From: Balanoglossus misakiensis
Lineage: Eukaryota; Hemichordata
DNA length: 64,000 nucleotides
Assembly (NCBI GenBank): GCA_040954595.2
Contig: CM082587.2
Span: 12,090,001 to 12,154,000, forward strand
Direction: 5' to 3'
Shown here: in pieces, positions 1 to 10,447 of the stretch
How the letters are laid out: every line of letters starts with the position of its first letter
Position numbering within the stretch: the first letter of the stretch is position 1
The notes under the pieces: generated by a model
The model's input: the letters and a program-made list of their open reading frames with translations, nothing else
Databases searched by the model: none
Told to the model about the DNA's origin: nothing
Position numbers and translations under genes: made by a program

Positions 1-545
1 CTTAAAACATTGAATAAATGACTCTTGAGTTGTCATCTGGCATGTTGTAGTTTCTTTATCCTGTCATTGGATAACATTTAGCGCACGTTATTGAAAAACG
101 CTTTGTCATCCAATCAGCGCTCGCGTCATATACAGCTTTCGATTCAGTGAGTGTGTGGGATTGATTTGTTCTTACACTCTGATCCCACACTCTCAGCATG
201 CCAGGAGTGTGAGAATCTATATAATTAAGATCTACGAGTTTGAAATTTTAGGTGAAGAGTTTATCAATTTCTTTGCCAACCCTGTAGGGCATTCTGGGAT
301 ATGTGTTCATGCCAAAGCACAAACAGTTATGACCTGACAGCTCAGTTTGTACATCATTTCTACAAATCCACAAAGAAACTGAACGTTTAGAAAAGTCAGG
401 CCTGTTAGAAATATTAGAAATATCACTGTTAATACTTAATTTCAAAGCCATGTGAATTTGTTCAATTTAAGAAAATTTTTAAAGGAAGGGAGGATAGGTA
501 TTGACTTGAATAATTACAATGGATGTTTTTGTTTTCTGTTTTCAG

Positions 546-665
546 ATGTGAATGAGTGTTCAGATTCTGTTTGTGCTGGAGGTTGTCACAATGCAGAGGG
601 TGGATTCAGCTGTAGTTGTGGTGATGATGGTTTTTCTCTGAGTGCAGATCATGTCAATTGTTTAG
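546..665 (+). CDS. Calcium-binding EGF-like exon (block A)
   Basis: This is a 120-bp exon with a pyrimidine-rich acceptor ending in TTTTCAG and a GTAAGT-type donor, phase 1 at both ends. It encodes one complete EGF-like domain that starts DVNEC, the usual start of a calcium-binding EGF module, and has six cysteines ending in VNC. Such symmetrical phase-1 exons are classic shuffling units in extracellular proteins, where calcium stiffens tandem EGF arrays. The frame is open. The paralogous exon at 26372 differs at few positions (Leu to Ser near the end). It probably belongs to the same gene as the later EGF and GCC2/GCC3 exons, but no transcript links them here. Confidence 0.85.
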
Positions 666-1880
666 GTAAGTTTTTTTTGAGTGGGGAGGGTATAGGCTAA
701 CAATGGCTTTGCATTTCCTGCCACAAAAGGGTGCTTACAGAAGTTGTAAGTTGCAGAGATTACAGTCAGTCACCATGTTAAAAAAGAAAATAATTTAAAG
801 TTATCAGGCACTTTCCATAGTTAGAAATTAAAAATATAGCGTCAAGGACACTTGGTGCTCTCTCAGTGTGTAGTGGATGACGAGCAGAATGTTTGGAGAA
901 CAGTGCAAACACCACAGTGAAATGCTGAACTGATTTGCTCATGTAATATTGAATGCAGCCTGATAAGGTGGGTGCTTGACAGGGGGAAAAACCACTTGTC
1001 CTGGGCTCTAATAACTGTTTTAAATTAAGTCTTAAAAATGGCCTGCACTCACAAATGGCCTCACACAAATATATTGTCATTTCCCTCTCAGATTCTGTAT
1101 CTTATGTTATACTGATGGAATTCATTGTGTATGTCATATCAAATTGCACCAGTGCAACTATGAGAAATGTGTTTTGAAAAAAACAGTGCAAGCAGAAGTA
1201 CTAGTCTAAAAGTGAAAGAAATACATTTGGAAAAAAAAATATCAGACAGCATTCAAGATCAGCTGAAGTGTTTTGATAAAATTTATCCATATTCAAGTAT
1301 ATACTGTCATGTGCTGACTATAGTAGTGTAGGTGGTAGCGAAAAAAATACATGAATTGTTCAAACAGAAAGTACAATCATTTAGTTTCCCCAGTTTATGG
1401 GAGCATAGCAGTTGTGAACATAGTATATGAAATAAATTAAAATAGTCATTGCTCTCTGGTCCATCATTTTCGGTAGAAGTGACCTGATTTCACATCAATA
1501 GTTTCCCACCCGTCATTTCCAGCTAATTTCATGTAGAACAAAACTCCTATACAACATAATACCATTTCTAGAACCTTTTTTGCTGGTTGGGCCCACAGAC
1601 TAACACTAGTGGTTCTAAAAAGAAACTTCCATAACAACCTGTATGCTTGACGCATTCAAGTCAGGGCACACCTAACCCATTCAAAATATGCAAATTAGAA
1701 AAAGACGCATATGCATTATTTGTGTCCCCAGAGACACACACAGGAAATCAAGCGAGTGCGGCCACTAGCTGGAAGAGCTGAATTCAATGGATTGCTATAC
1801 AATGTTCATGATACAGGGGGTGATGATCAATGAACAGAACAGCGGTCCACTTTCACGCATTGTAGTGCACTGATCATGGC
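666..1880 (+). other. Intron sequence, nothing recognised
   Basis: This AT-rich intron matches 26492-27709 in block A'. Short open frames here, such as the minus-strand frame at 778-1080, are kept in both copies only because the duplication is recent. They show no domain, splice or codon signal. Confidence 0.6.
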
Positions 1881-2454
1881 TAGACTGTCGACAGTCCCTC
1901 GCGCCTAATGTGTATCGATTCGGCGTTTCGTGCGAGGGCCGAAGGCCCGATTCGGTGTTTCGTGGTGCGAGGGCCGTAAGGCCCGAGAGACTGTTATAGC
2001 TTGTAAGCCTTGCCTTGATATTAATTATGCGTGCAGAAAATGACGTAGTAAAATTTGCATATGGGGGCGTAAATCAGCGGCGATACAACCAAAACTATCG
2101 ATGACGGTTCCTCGGTAAATTCGCCGATCCTGTCCAAGAGAAAAGGTGCGATTTCATACGCCAAAGACTTCCCAGTGCCCGTTGGCGACGCCACAAAAAC
2201 ATCTTTGCCGTTTATGAGTTTATGACGTATATTAACTGTCAATCATTTTACAGGGGCATTTTCCCACAGTGCCCGTGTGAGGGCGAAACAAGGTATAACA
2301 GTCCCTCGGGCCACGCCCACGCCCGAGGCCTTACGGCCATCGCACCACGAAACGCCGAATCGGGCCTTCGGCCCTCAAAAGATACGGGCCTTACGGCCCT
2401 CGAACGAAACGCCGAGTCGATACACATTAGGCGCGAGGGACTGTCGACAGTCTA
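1881..2454 (-). mobile_element. 574-bp hAT-like nonautonomous DNA transposon
   Basis: The element has inverted termini starting TAGACTGTCGACAGTCCC that extend about 50 bp inward to GGCGTTTCG. It is flanked by an 8-bp duplication ATCATGGC (1873-1880 and 2455-2462). Block A' holds the empty site with one ATCATGGC at 27702-27709, so both borders are exact. An 8-bp duplication with TAG-starting termini fits the hAT superfamily. The termini hold GGGCCG.AGGCCC mini-palindromes. The interior carries a minus-strand helicase fragment and no transposase, so the copy must have been moved in trans. Confidence 0.88.
2021..2242 (-). pseudogene. RecQ-like helicase fragment captured inside the hAT-like element
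   Basis: The minus-strand frame reads about 73 residues. It includes a Walker A motif, SPTGTGKSLAYE, preceded by LINGKDVFVA, and a later strand SSIVLVVSPLIY. This is the order and spacing of motifs I and Ia in superfamily 2 helicases of the RecQ type, which unwind DNA using ATP. The DExH box and everything after it are absent, so it is not functional. It lies wholly between the terminal repeats and was probably captured from a host gene or a larger relative of the element. The RecQ assignment is less sure than the P-loop itself. Confidence 0.65.
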
Positions 2455-2711
2455 ATCATGGCAAGTTGATCATGTCAAAACAAACGACGATGTTAGATAG
2501 CAGTGCTTCGCAAGTTTGACTAATTTGTATGAAAATCGTCTCGCCAAACTTTTTTCTCGCGGGTAGCAAAAACACTGCTGGCTAATCCGTTCCGATTTCT
2601 GCCCCTGTTCCAATTCTTCCGCAACACCTCAAAGCTACACACCACCGCCAAAAACACCCCTACTAGAAAATGGTATGAATTCTTGACGGATGGAAGTAGT
2701 TTGACAGACGG

Positions 2712-2871
2712 CGAAAGATGCAGTGCGCAACTGAAACTGCTGCATCAGAGTTCTTGTGCTCCAACTGCAGGAAGGATTGTCATTCCCGTATTGGTCTGAC
2801 AAGCCACTCACGAAGCTGTTTTAAATCATAGTGCATCATGCCATAGTCTCTCGAGACTGAAAGTTGCCTAC
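2712..2871 (+). mobile_element. 5'-truncated LINE 3' end
   Basis: These 160 bp are present in block A and absent from A' (junction near 27957). Translated, they hold a zinc-knuckle-like motif, CSNCRKDCHSRIGLTSHSRSC in outline, which closes many endonuclease/reverse-transcriptase LINE proteins. A short tail with a CTCTCGAGACTGAAAG sequence, typical of those elements' 3' ends, follows. Only the 3' end was copied. No clear target duplication is visible, so a deletion in A' is the alternative. Confidence 0.6.
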
Positions 2872-3195
2872 TAGTAGCTCATACCCAACTTGACAGACTC
2901 CCCTGTTTACACTTCGGAGCCAAAAAATGAGTTTGTTGTCTCGTGCATGATATTTTTGGCTTTCAAACACTACCTTGTTAAATGTAATGTGGTTACTACA
3001 TTGTTTGTTTATCAGTATACAGTACTGGTACAGATAAACATATGTAATGACCAAGTTATAATATGCCAGATGATATTTATTAAGTTTCACACAATTTTGC
3101 TCTCTTCGTATATTTTCAAATGTGTACTCAAAGAAAACTGTAATTCACATGTATTCATTCTAACACATTTTATGATATTTGTGTTTTCCCCGCAG

Positions 3196-3307
3196 ATGAC
3201 AATGAGTGCGATCAAGCTGGTTGGTCACCATGCCAACAAGTAGATTGCAACACACCAACCAGTTACCAGAGTGTGGTTGCAGACCAGGATTCAACATACA
3301 TGCGTTT
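3196..3307 (+). pseudogene. EGF-like exon with internal frameshift (block A)
   Basis: The exon follows a CCCCGCAG acceptor and ends at a GTGAGT donor. The first half reads DDNECDQAGWSPC in the phase used by the other EGF exons. The second half of the EGF motif, ECGCRPGFNIH, is visible only in another frame, so a small indel lies near CAGAGTG. The copy at 28283 has the same shift, so the lesion predates the duplication. Both splice sites look usable. Confidence 0.7.
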
Positions 3308-3461
3308 GTGAGTATCTACAATTTGGAGAGAAAGTAAGATGTATGGGTTTGTACTTAGTGTCTTATACATGTATATGTGACACTGAAATCATATATTGTA
3401 CAATCAGTCATTGGTAAATGTCTGCTATTCATGACACAGATCAACATACAGTCAAACCTGT

Positions 3462-4500
3462 TAGTGTGGTATGATGTGTATTCCCGTAGGATTTTTGTGC
3501 TAAAATAGATTTTTTTGCTGTTTTGGCTTCTATTGGGACCCAACTACCCGAAAATGATGGGGTGCAATTTTAAGGGCCCCTCCATCATATTTTTCTGGGG
3601 GGGGTACTTCCATTTTGTGGTATGATGTATATTCCCGTAGGATTTTTGTGCTAAAATTGTTTTTTGTTTTGCTGTTTGGCTTCAATGGAGACCCAACTAC
3701 CCAAAAATCATGGGGTGCAATTTTTAGGGCCCCTCCATCAATTTTTTTCGGGGGGTCTCTTCTGTTGTGGTCACTCGAGGATATTTGTTCACCTATTTAC
3801 TCTATCATCATGGGAATTTGGGCTACAATGAATTTATTTTTGTGGTTTTTGCCTTGGAGGGGACCCACCTGGCCAAAAATAATTGGGTGCAAATTATAGG
3901 GCCCCTCCATCATTTTTTATTTGGGGGAGGGGCCACTTCCATTTTGGCCACTCCGAAGTTGTTTGTTGGCCTATTTACTCTATTATCATGGGAATTTGGG
4001 CTACAATTAATTTGTTTTTGTTGTTTTTGCTTTGGAGGGGACCCACCTGGCCAAAAATAATAGGGTGCAAATTATAGGCCCCCCATCATTTTTTATTGGG
4101 GGGGGGGCACTTCCATTTTGGCCACTCCGAAGTTGTTTGTTGGCCGATTTACTCCCTTCTCATACAATATTTTGCTAAAAATATTATTTTTCTTTGATGT
4201 TTTGGTTTCAATGGGGCTCCACCAGAACTAAAATGATGGGATTCAAATTTTTGGAACCTTCCATCATGTCTTGGGGGGGGGGGGTAATCATTTTTGTTTT
4301 AGCCACCCTGAAGATACTTGTTCACCTATTTACTATACGGTTAGTATTGTCGTGGTATTTCTTGCAATTAGGTTTGCTCCTTTGGCTTGAATGCAGACTG
4401 ACTGCCGAAAAGTGATGGTGTGCAAAATGTTGGACCCCTTTACCACATTTGTTTTTTTTGGGGGGGGAGGGGGGGGGGGTTCCTTATATTTGTTTTCGCC
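3462..4500. repeat. Minisatellite, about six units of 150-190 bp
   Basis: Successive units share the order TTTTGCTGTTTTGGCTT, GGACCCA.CT..C.AAAAT, GGGCCCCTCCATCAT, a poly-G run, then CACTTCCATTTTG. Units start near 3462, 3620, 3780, 3965, 4140 and 4310 and drift progressively. Open frames at 3615-4415 are products of this repeat. It is absent after the matching point in block A' (28550). Confidence 0.8.
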
Positions 4501-4788
4501 AACCCGTTGTAACAGTTGTTTTTTAATTGTAGATTTTTTCGTTTATTCTAAATTTAGTATACTAAGGTAAATTAAAACTCCTTTATTAGCCTGATCGCAT
4601 CACCCTGTCACACTTGGCAATGGGTTACTGTTTCAAAGTCTCAGTTTTGTCCTTTGACTCACTGGCTTTTATTAGAGGTTCCTACCTTTAAATGTTTCGT
4701 AAAATGTTTAACCAAATCTGTCTACAATCGGAGTAGACATTGTTTACATACACCTGTTGTTAAATAATTGTACTGTGTTGTATTTCAG

Positions 4789-4887
4789 ATTTTTGTCAGG
4801 AGCAGGTGAGAAATACAGTATGATTTCAGAAGGTCTAAGTACTGCAGTGCAGTTATTTGACGATATGAAGAGTTTACGATATTCAAG
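4789..4887 (+). CDS. MED25: MED25-like exon, von Willebrand A-type domain part
   Basis: MED25 is a subunit of the Mediator complex, which links activators to RNA polymerase II in the nucleus. This 99-bp exon, with a TATTTCAG acceptor and GTAATT donor, encodes FLSGAGEKYSMISEGLST followed by AVQLFDDMKSLRYS. That matches the end of the MED25 N-terminal VWA domain, where animals have a glycine-rich loop and then a conserved EGLSTALQLFDD helix. The frame is open. The first VWA exons are not in the window. It sits between EGF exons in the same orientation, so it is a partial MED25 copy. Confidence 0.8.
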
Positions 4888-5082
4888 GTAATTATGGTAA
4901 AATTCTGAGGTTAAAGATCATTCTCTAGTTATAGCCCCCACTTTTTGAGGTGGTTTATCTGTATGTAAAGCTCACCATGTCAACCAGGAAATGATTCCAT
5001 ACCGACAGTAAAGTACAACTCACATGTGAAGTACATTGAAACCTGCCTAGTAAGGGCACCTCTGGGATCACACAACATGTCC

Positions 5083-5621
5083 TTAAAGGGATACAGGCTC
5101 TCTCTCCCGATCGCTGCCCCTTATTCCATTAATTATATTTGATACAAGACACTATTTATGTTATTCTACATGTGGATATATAGTGAATCAATATTCAACC
5201 ACACACAAAGTATATTTATTTATTTATTTATTCTTTAATTCAGGCCGTATGCCCATACTGTAAAAAAAACATACAAAACAAACCCAGAAACAACGCCATA
5301 AAAGAAAGACACAAAAGAAAAAAAAATCCCAAAAACTTAATGAAGAACAACCCTGCAATGCCCCCAGAAAGTAGATAAAAAGTAACATATATACTGCTTG
5401 TGGACATGAGTGAAAAAACTCGCCAAAATGAATAATCAGTCTCTACCATTTATTCGTTTTGGGTGAGTTTTTACTCCCATATCATACACGCGGGATGGAA
5501 GTTGTGTATGGTTGAACGTTTATTTACTACATATACACATGTACATTAACATAAACAGTGTCTTGTATCAAACATTATTAATGGAAAAAAGGGCAGCGAG
5601 AGAGAGACTTTGTCCCTTTAA
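5083..5621. mobile_element. Foldback MITE, TTAAAGGGA termini
   Basis: The arms at 5083-5210 and 5470-5621 are inverted copies. Each holds a CTCTCTC stretch, GATACAAGACACTRTTTATG and a TGGATATATAGTGAATCAA-like sequence. The ends read TTAAAGGGA. A second copy is at 28572-28913. There is no coding capacity. The AT-rich centre is a separate low-complexity filler not present in the second copy. Confidence 0.75.
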
Positions 5622-6220
5622 TACAGAGGTGTCCTTAATAGAAATGTGCATGTAATATTCTATTCAAGCCATTACTTTTGTCTTGAACAATCTATCCTTA
5701 AAGGGAAAATCCGGTCCAGGTAATTTCTACATAATTTGGTAGCTTTGAGGTCACTCTTTCAGAAAAAAAAATATTTGTCATGTATAAGTCATCATATTTT
5801 TTTACAAAATCGAGGGAAAGTTGGCAGAATTTCTAATATGGCGTTTACTGTAATTTGAATCATGGGAAAAAAAAGCACCAGGACCAACTTCCACCCACCT
5901 TGGTGTGGGTGATACAATTTTCCAATGGGTGTAACTGCGTGACTGCTTGGGTATCTGTTGCTAAGCAAATATTTGAAATCATACAATCCAGATTCTAAAG
6001 TTCAAAGGACAAATATACAACTTGTTTACATGGCCATTGACAACCAATTCATCATTTTGTGGTGATGTAGAACACCTTTTTTGTGGTTGTTAAAATTTTC
6101 ATTACCCTAAATCGGTACTTCCGTAAAATGGTTGTAATATTTTTATTTACCACAGTCATATATCATAGTCAAAGAAAATGCCTTTTTAAAAGGTTTTATG
6201 CAAAGTTTCAATATACTGGC

Positions 6221-6443
6221 ATAATATAATAGCATTAAAACACCCCCAGCCATGGTATACCACGAGATTTTGACCAGTTCAACTCCATATACGCACTCGC
6301 TATCGCTCTTGCGTATATGTTGTGAACTGGTCAAAATCTCGTGGTACACCATGGCTAGGGATGTTTTATTGCTTAATTTTAGCATCGCTGGATTGAGCTC
6401 TCGTCCAATCAGAATTGTGGACGGTAGCATGATATAATATAAT
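6221..6443. mobile_element. Hairpin element in MED25-like intron
   Basis: A near-perfect inverted repeat, CCACGAGATTTTGACCAGTT, with arms at about 6250-6285 and 6325-6353, is bracketed by ATAATATAAT ends. The right flank contains CGTCCAATCAGAATTGTGGACGGTAGCATGAT in outline, which recurs inverted at 48566-48640. A small nonautonomous element is likely, but no target duplication is resolved. Confidence 0.6.
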
Positions 6444-6484
6444 ACAGAATTATTTACAGTTATGATTTGTATGTGTTATTACAG

Positions 6485-6653
6485 GCTAATACCAGTACTT
6501 CACTACCGATGGATCTGGACATACCAGTGCCCTCTACAGCTCAAGTGCATCAAGTTGACTCACCAGCAGCAAGTTGATCCACAACAACAAAAACAACAAC
6601 AACAACAACAGCAGAAAAGTGTTGTTTGGCACGGAGCCTTGGAATGGCAAGAG
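6485..6653 (+). pseudogene. MED25: MED25-like exon: linker, poly-Q and start of ACID domain
   Basis: The exon starts after TTACAG and ends at GAG|GTGTGT. Its 3' part encodes a CAA/CAG glutamine run and then KSVVWHGALEWQE, matching the start of the MED25 activator-interacting (PTOV/ACID) domain, the docking surface for activators such as VP16. The 5' part reads well as a proline/serine-rich linker (ANTSTSLPMDLDIPVPST) in a different frame, and the shift falls at the CAG repeats. The frame carried over from the upstream exon is open throughout, so repeat-length change rather than a stop is the visible defect. Confidence 0.75.
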
Positions 6654-7093
6654 GTGTGTACAGCTCACATACAAATAACTAATTAAAACAATTGACTGTA
6701 GGTCAATGGGGTTATTGTGGTTGGATCATGTTGGATAGTGAGCATTTTTTAGGGTGCTTCCAGATGTATCTTTGGAGGGTACACATTACACAAATTATGA
6801 GCTTGGCTGAACAACGTGTGGTAGTACCCATCAAGGAAATACACAGATTGGTCTTTCATCCAGAGGCACACAGTGTACATGCAATGCAATCATTTCCCTT
6901 TGTATGTCTTAACAAAGCAACCTTATACGACAGGAGCAGATTTAGATAAAAAATTTCATCTGGGTGATAAACTATATAAGTCCACTGTTACTTGGGATTT
7001 GAAACTCAATGATAATTTTGTTAGTGACATTCTCATGTTGGATGACCTACAACACTTTGTATTCATTAATTCATTGCATAAGTAGAGGTGAAA

Positions 7094-7166
7094 TATTTAA
7101 ATAATAACACATGTTAGCGAGGGCAATATCATGATCTTTTGCCTGCACAAGGGATGGTGATTGGAG
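7094..7166. repeat. Dispersed repeat, inverted copy at 52262
   Basis: The sequence from ATTTAAATAATAACACATG through GCCTGCACAAGGGATGGTGA recurs in reverse orientation at about 52262-52335. There it is attached to a small hairpin with a GAGCCGCAGG apex. This copy lacks the hairpin part. Confidence 0.7.
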
Positions 7167-7185
7167 TCAATTTTTTTCCCCACAG

Positions 7186-7293
7186 CAATCACTTGGTGCC
7201 ATGTTTCAAAACTCACGCACTGTGGAGTTCCAGTTTGTGAATAATAGCCAGGAAGCATACATATCTCTCTTCAGAATAATGTCTGGAGGATTT
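7186..7293 (+). CDS. MED25: MED25-like exon, second half of ACID domain
   Basis: This 108-bp exon, with a CCCCACAG acceptor and GTAAGT donor, encodes LGAMFQNSRTVEFQFV and then ISLFRIMSGGF. It aligns with the MED25 stretch LGPLFRNSRMVQFHF...LYRIMGNGF. The intervening ACID segment (about 50 residues after LEWQE in animal MED25) is missing between this exon and the previous one. Spliced as seen, the domain could not fold normally. Downstream MED25 exons are not visible. The phase joins the preceding exon correctly. Confidence 0.82.
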
Positions 7294-8227
7294 GTAAGTA
7301 TTATCTTATAATTGCACTGTAAAATTAAAGGATCATGTCAATTGTACTGCCATGCACCTGCAACTGACACTTTACATATTAAAGGCCATTTTCTCAATCT
7401 CAGGGCAGAACAATGAAGACAAATAAGAAATCCTTTGTGTTAGCACGCAACTGTTGAGCAGGGCCTTTAAAGGGTCACTGTGTCTGCAATTTCTATTTTT
7501 AGCATTTTGTTCTGTATATCAACTGCACTTTCAAGTACAGTCAAACCCGTCTAACACCAAAGGGACTGAAGAAATTGTTTGGATTGCAGGTGTCCAATTT
7601 AAAGAGGTTCAACATGTGGTTGTAGATACTCACCAACACATGTGTGTAATTAGTGAGTGGTTGCATGACATCAATGCATGACAAAAGGTCATCACTATGT
7701 AAGACTCAGAAATAGAATTTGAATACAAATCTTATTAAACAAAAACAAACTCTAAAATTTACATGTTATTTTAACACCTGTTTACTCCTATAAAAGTGAT
7801 TGCATGTGTTTGTGAGTTCTCTTCAATCCAGAAGCCATTTTGTAGGCCTTAGTTGGTGCATGCAGTTCCTAGACTTAGAAATAAAGTTTGGTTGAACTCA
7901 AACGCCTCAAGTCCAGTTGACCATCTCACACTTCTGGCACTGGTGGGATTCAAACCAACTCCATCAAAATGACTGCAGGTGCCTAAAACCGCTTGACTGT
8001 AGGACATAAATGCCTGACAGTGATATAACTATATTATAATGTTACATCGACAATATATAAGTTTGGGGATATTTTGTCTCAAATGATCAAATTGAGACAA
8101 ATTATCCCCATCTTGTTATAAATCTGAGCCCAGGTGTCTTTGGTGTGAGATTCCAGTAGTCAAGAGTAGGCTTATCTTGAATAATGTAATGCTTGTAAAT
8201 AATTTCTAATTTCTTCTTACCTTCCAG
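7294..8227 (+). other. Intron, nothing recognised
   Basis: There is no splice-flanked coding exon, terminal repeat or domain-bearing frame in this stretch. The open frame at 7454-7681 has no recognisable domain. Confidence 0.5.
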
Positions 8228-8350
8228 ATATGAATGAATGTCACAGTGGTGGAAATGCATGTCAACACTGTTGTCAGAATACCCATGGTAGTTATCTCTG
8301 CGCTTGCAGACCAGGATTCTATCTGCTGGAAGATGGCCATGCATGTGGCG
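8228..8350 (+). CDS. Calcium-binding EGF-like exon, intact
   Basis: This 123-bp phase-1 exon follows TTCCAG and ends at GCG|GTATGT. It encodes DMNECHSGGNACQHCCQNT, then HGSYLCACRPGFYL and HACGG. This is a complete calcium-binding EGF module with the NTxGSYxCxC signature, and all six EGF cysteines are present with one extra in QHCC. It is the best-preserved EGF exon in the first 10 kb. The MED25-like exons lie immediately upstream on the same strand. Confidence 0.86.
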
Positions 8351-8370
8351 GTATGTAACTGTGGATTTTG

Positions 8371-8567
8371 GTCTCTTCTGTGGCTACATTATTTGGGGAT
8401 TGTATATTGCTATGGTTACAATCAGCTAAACATTGGTCTCTTCTGTGGCTACATTGTTTGGGGATTGTATATTGCTATGGTTACAATCAGCTAAACATTG
8501 GTCTCTTCTGTGGCTACACTGTTTTTGGGGATTGCATATTGCTATGGTTACAATCAGCTAAACACAC
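8371..8567. repeat. Three tandem 65-66 bp units
   Basis: Three copies of a unit starting GGTCTCTTCTGTGGCTACA and ending CAATCAGCTAAACA begin directly behind the EGF exon donor. They differ by a few bases, with one containing an extra T run. The open frames through them are repeat artefacts. Confidence 0.92.
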
Positions 8568-9182
8568 ATCCTGTCTATCCATTGCACACATTTTAAAATT
8601 TGAAATCAACCGCACACTCGTACTGAACACATGTTTGTTGAAATTGTATCTTAGAATTGTTCCAATTATAATTATGCATAATATAAACAAATTAACAAAT
8701 GTGAAAACTTATCTTTGAAAATGTGTTTGCAAGGGTGAAAAAGTAATCTGTATTTTAAAAATCAGACAAAGTTTTGCTGACAGGGTACACAAGTTTCAGG
8801 GGATTTTGGAGAGAGTGTCACAATTCCTAGGAAGAGATTGCCATGGATATTGAGGACTTTGGTGTAAACACAATTAATTGATCAAGAAATATGTGGTTAA
8901 GAATATGTGTCATCAACCTCACACGACACTATAAGACTGTCTGATATATTCATGTACAAGTATTTTCACTACTTATTTGCATAATTCATTGAAATTAACA
9001 TAAATTATCAACCTATAGCTAAGTAAATTACCTCTGCAAATGAATAAATATACACTTAGAAAATTCATATAGTTTTCATCAAATTTTAAAGACATTACAA
9101 AATGCTTCTCTGAGGGTACAGTAATTTTTAACGGGTATATTCTTGATAACTCATCACCGTGAATGATCATTTCAAAACTTAA

Positions 9183-9977
9183 GATGGGACCCCTTATCTT
9201 TTTGCCCATTGCTATGGGCCTTTACAGGACATTACACTCAATTTTGATCGAAACCGTTATAAACGTCCGACAAGGGGCTTGTAACCAGTTAAAAATACGC
9301 ACGATAGTGTGCACACACTCTGTCCGAGTATGGTTACGGCAGCTACCGCCCGGCCATAGGCCGCCACGCTAATACGGCAAAGCAGCGGTCAGCGATAGCG
9401 TGCGCGTCCCGTAACCACAGTAACTGGATCGAACGCTAAAAATCCAATGTTTTGTACACAGAGATTTTGCACCGTTCACAAAAATCCCTAAGCCTTTTTT
9501 CACAGGCGACGTAGGCCAGCCAAATTTGACCTGCTTGTTGAGAACGTACTTCCGCACAGTGTGACAGATCGTTTTTTCAGTTTTCATCGTGCTAAGAAGC
9601 GATACCGGTGGAATAGTGCGTCCAAAAACACCCAAAATCGATGACTTTTTCAGGTGTGGTACGGGTATGCTGAAATCGTAGGATACAACGATAATATTCG
9701 AAAACAAAATCCGTCACGATCTTCCCTGGTTCGAGCAACTAATGAATACGTATCAAGTTCGTTTTTTAGGTCACGGAATAAAAAGCCTTAGGCTTTTTGA
9801 AATTTGACCTAGCTAAATTGCATATCAATGGCGTCAGGGGGCGCGCGCTCACAATCGTGCAGATTTTCAACTTGTTGCCAGCCCCTTGTTAGACTCTGAA
9901 AACGGCTTAGTCCAAATCGGGGTGTAATGTCCTATATAGGCCCATAGCAACGGGCAAAAAGATACGGGGGACCCATC
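9183..9977. mobile_element. 795-bp TTAA-flanked MITE
   Basis: The termini GATGGGACCCC and GGACCCATC are inverted copies. The similarity continues inward through ATCTTTTTGCCC and TTGCTATGGGCC to GGACATTACA. Both ends are bordered by TTAA (9179-9182 and 9978-9981), the target duplication of piggyBac and Kolobok elements. The interior has CG-rich palindromic segments around 9320-9420 and no transposase. Confidence 0.8.
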
Positions 9978-9989
9978 TTAACAAGGCAT

Positions 9990-10307
9990 ATGGCTAAAGA
10001 GGATTCAGTGTTTGTGCACCTTCTATCCACAATGCTGGATCTATTGACAGTTTTCAAAGGGGTTTTTAAGACTCGTCCTTTTATTCAGCACTATTTCATT
10101 CCATTGCTTTTTTGGTTTATAGGGATTGTCTTTCAGAACTGTTTCTGTTTGTTTGGGGTTTTTAAGTGTAATTTTTATCCTTTAAGCTTTCACTTGTTTT
10201 CTAATTTTATTATTTTCTGTAGAAAATGCACTGAGATGGATGTGTATTACATTTGTTAGGAAATAAATAATAATAAATTTATTAATAATAACTATCTTTG
10301 ATTTCAG
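9990..10307 (+). other. Intron tail before EGF exon
   Basis: T-rich intron sequence ends in an ATTTCAG acceptor. The open frame at 9990-10259 is hydrophobic only because of T-richness. Confidence 0.5.
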
Positions 10308-10424
10308 ATGTCAATGAATATATGGAGAGAGCAGATCTTTGTGGAGGCCAGTGTGTGAATACAGCAGGCTCTTTTTATTGCACTTGTGCTGTGGAATATT
10401 GATTGGTCAATGGAGAGTGTACAG
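10308..10424 (+). pseudogene. EGF-like exon with stop codon
   Basis: The acceptor ATTTCAG and donor ACAG|GTAAGA bound an EGF module: DVNEYMERADLCGGQCVNT, then GSFYCTCAVEY, a TGA at 10400-10402, and LVNGECTG. The first EGF cysteine (NEC) has become Tyr and the TGA interrupts loop three. With two independent defects it is unlikely to encode a working domain. It is followed at once by a large repeat. Confidence 0.8.
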
Positions 10425-10447
10425 GTAAGATCAACACAATATAGAAA

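Larger units (their letters stand above)
1..3549 (+). repeat. Duplicated block A, first copy (left end outside window)
   Basis: The stretch from base 1 to about 3549 recurs almost base for base at 25829-28550, including both EGF-like exons and the intron between them. This copy carries two insertions the other lacks: the hAT-like element at 1881-2454 and a LINE 3' end at 2712-2871. Homology ends near 3460, where this copy runs into a minisatellite. The block starts before the window. Confidence 0.93.

Noticed and set aside
155-337. 60-codon frame at the start of block A and again at 25982
   Set aside because: Kept by duplication only. It sits in AT-rich intron-like DNA with no supporting signal.
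778-1080. 100-codon minus-strand frame, identical at 26604-26906
   Set aside because: Both copies lie in the recent duplication, so conservation is uninformative. No domain, no coding composition, no splice context.
2222-2519. Two overlapping frames rich in Arg/Pro
   Set aside because: They read through the GC-rich inverted terminus of the hAT-like element.
3615-4415. Series of hydrophobic frames with PTWPKIIGCKL-like repeats
   Set aside because: Products of the minisatellite; no independent evidence of coding.
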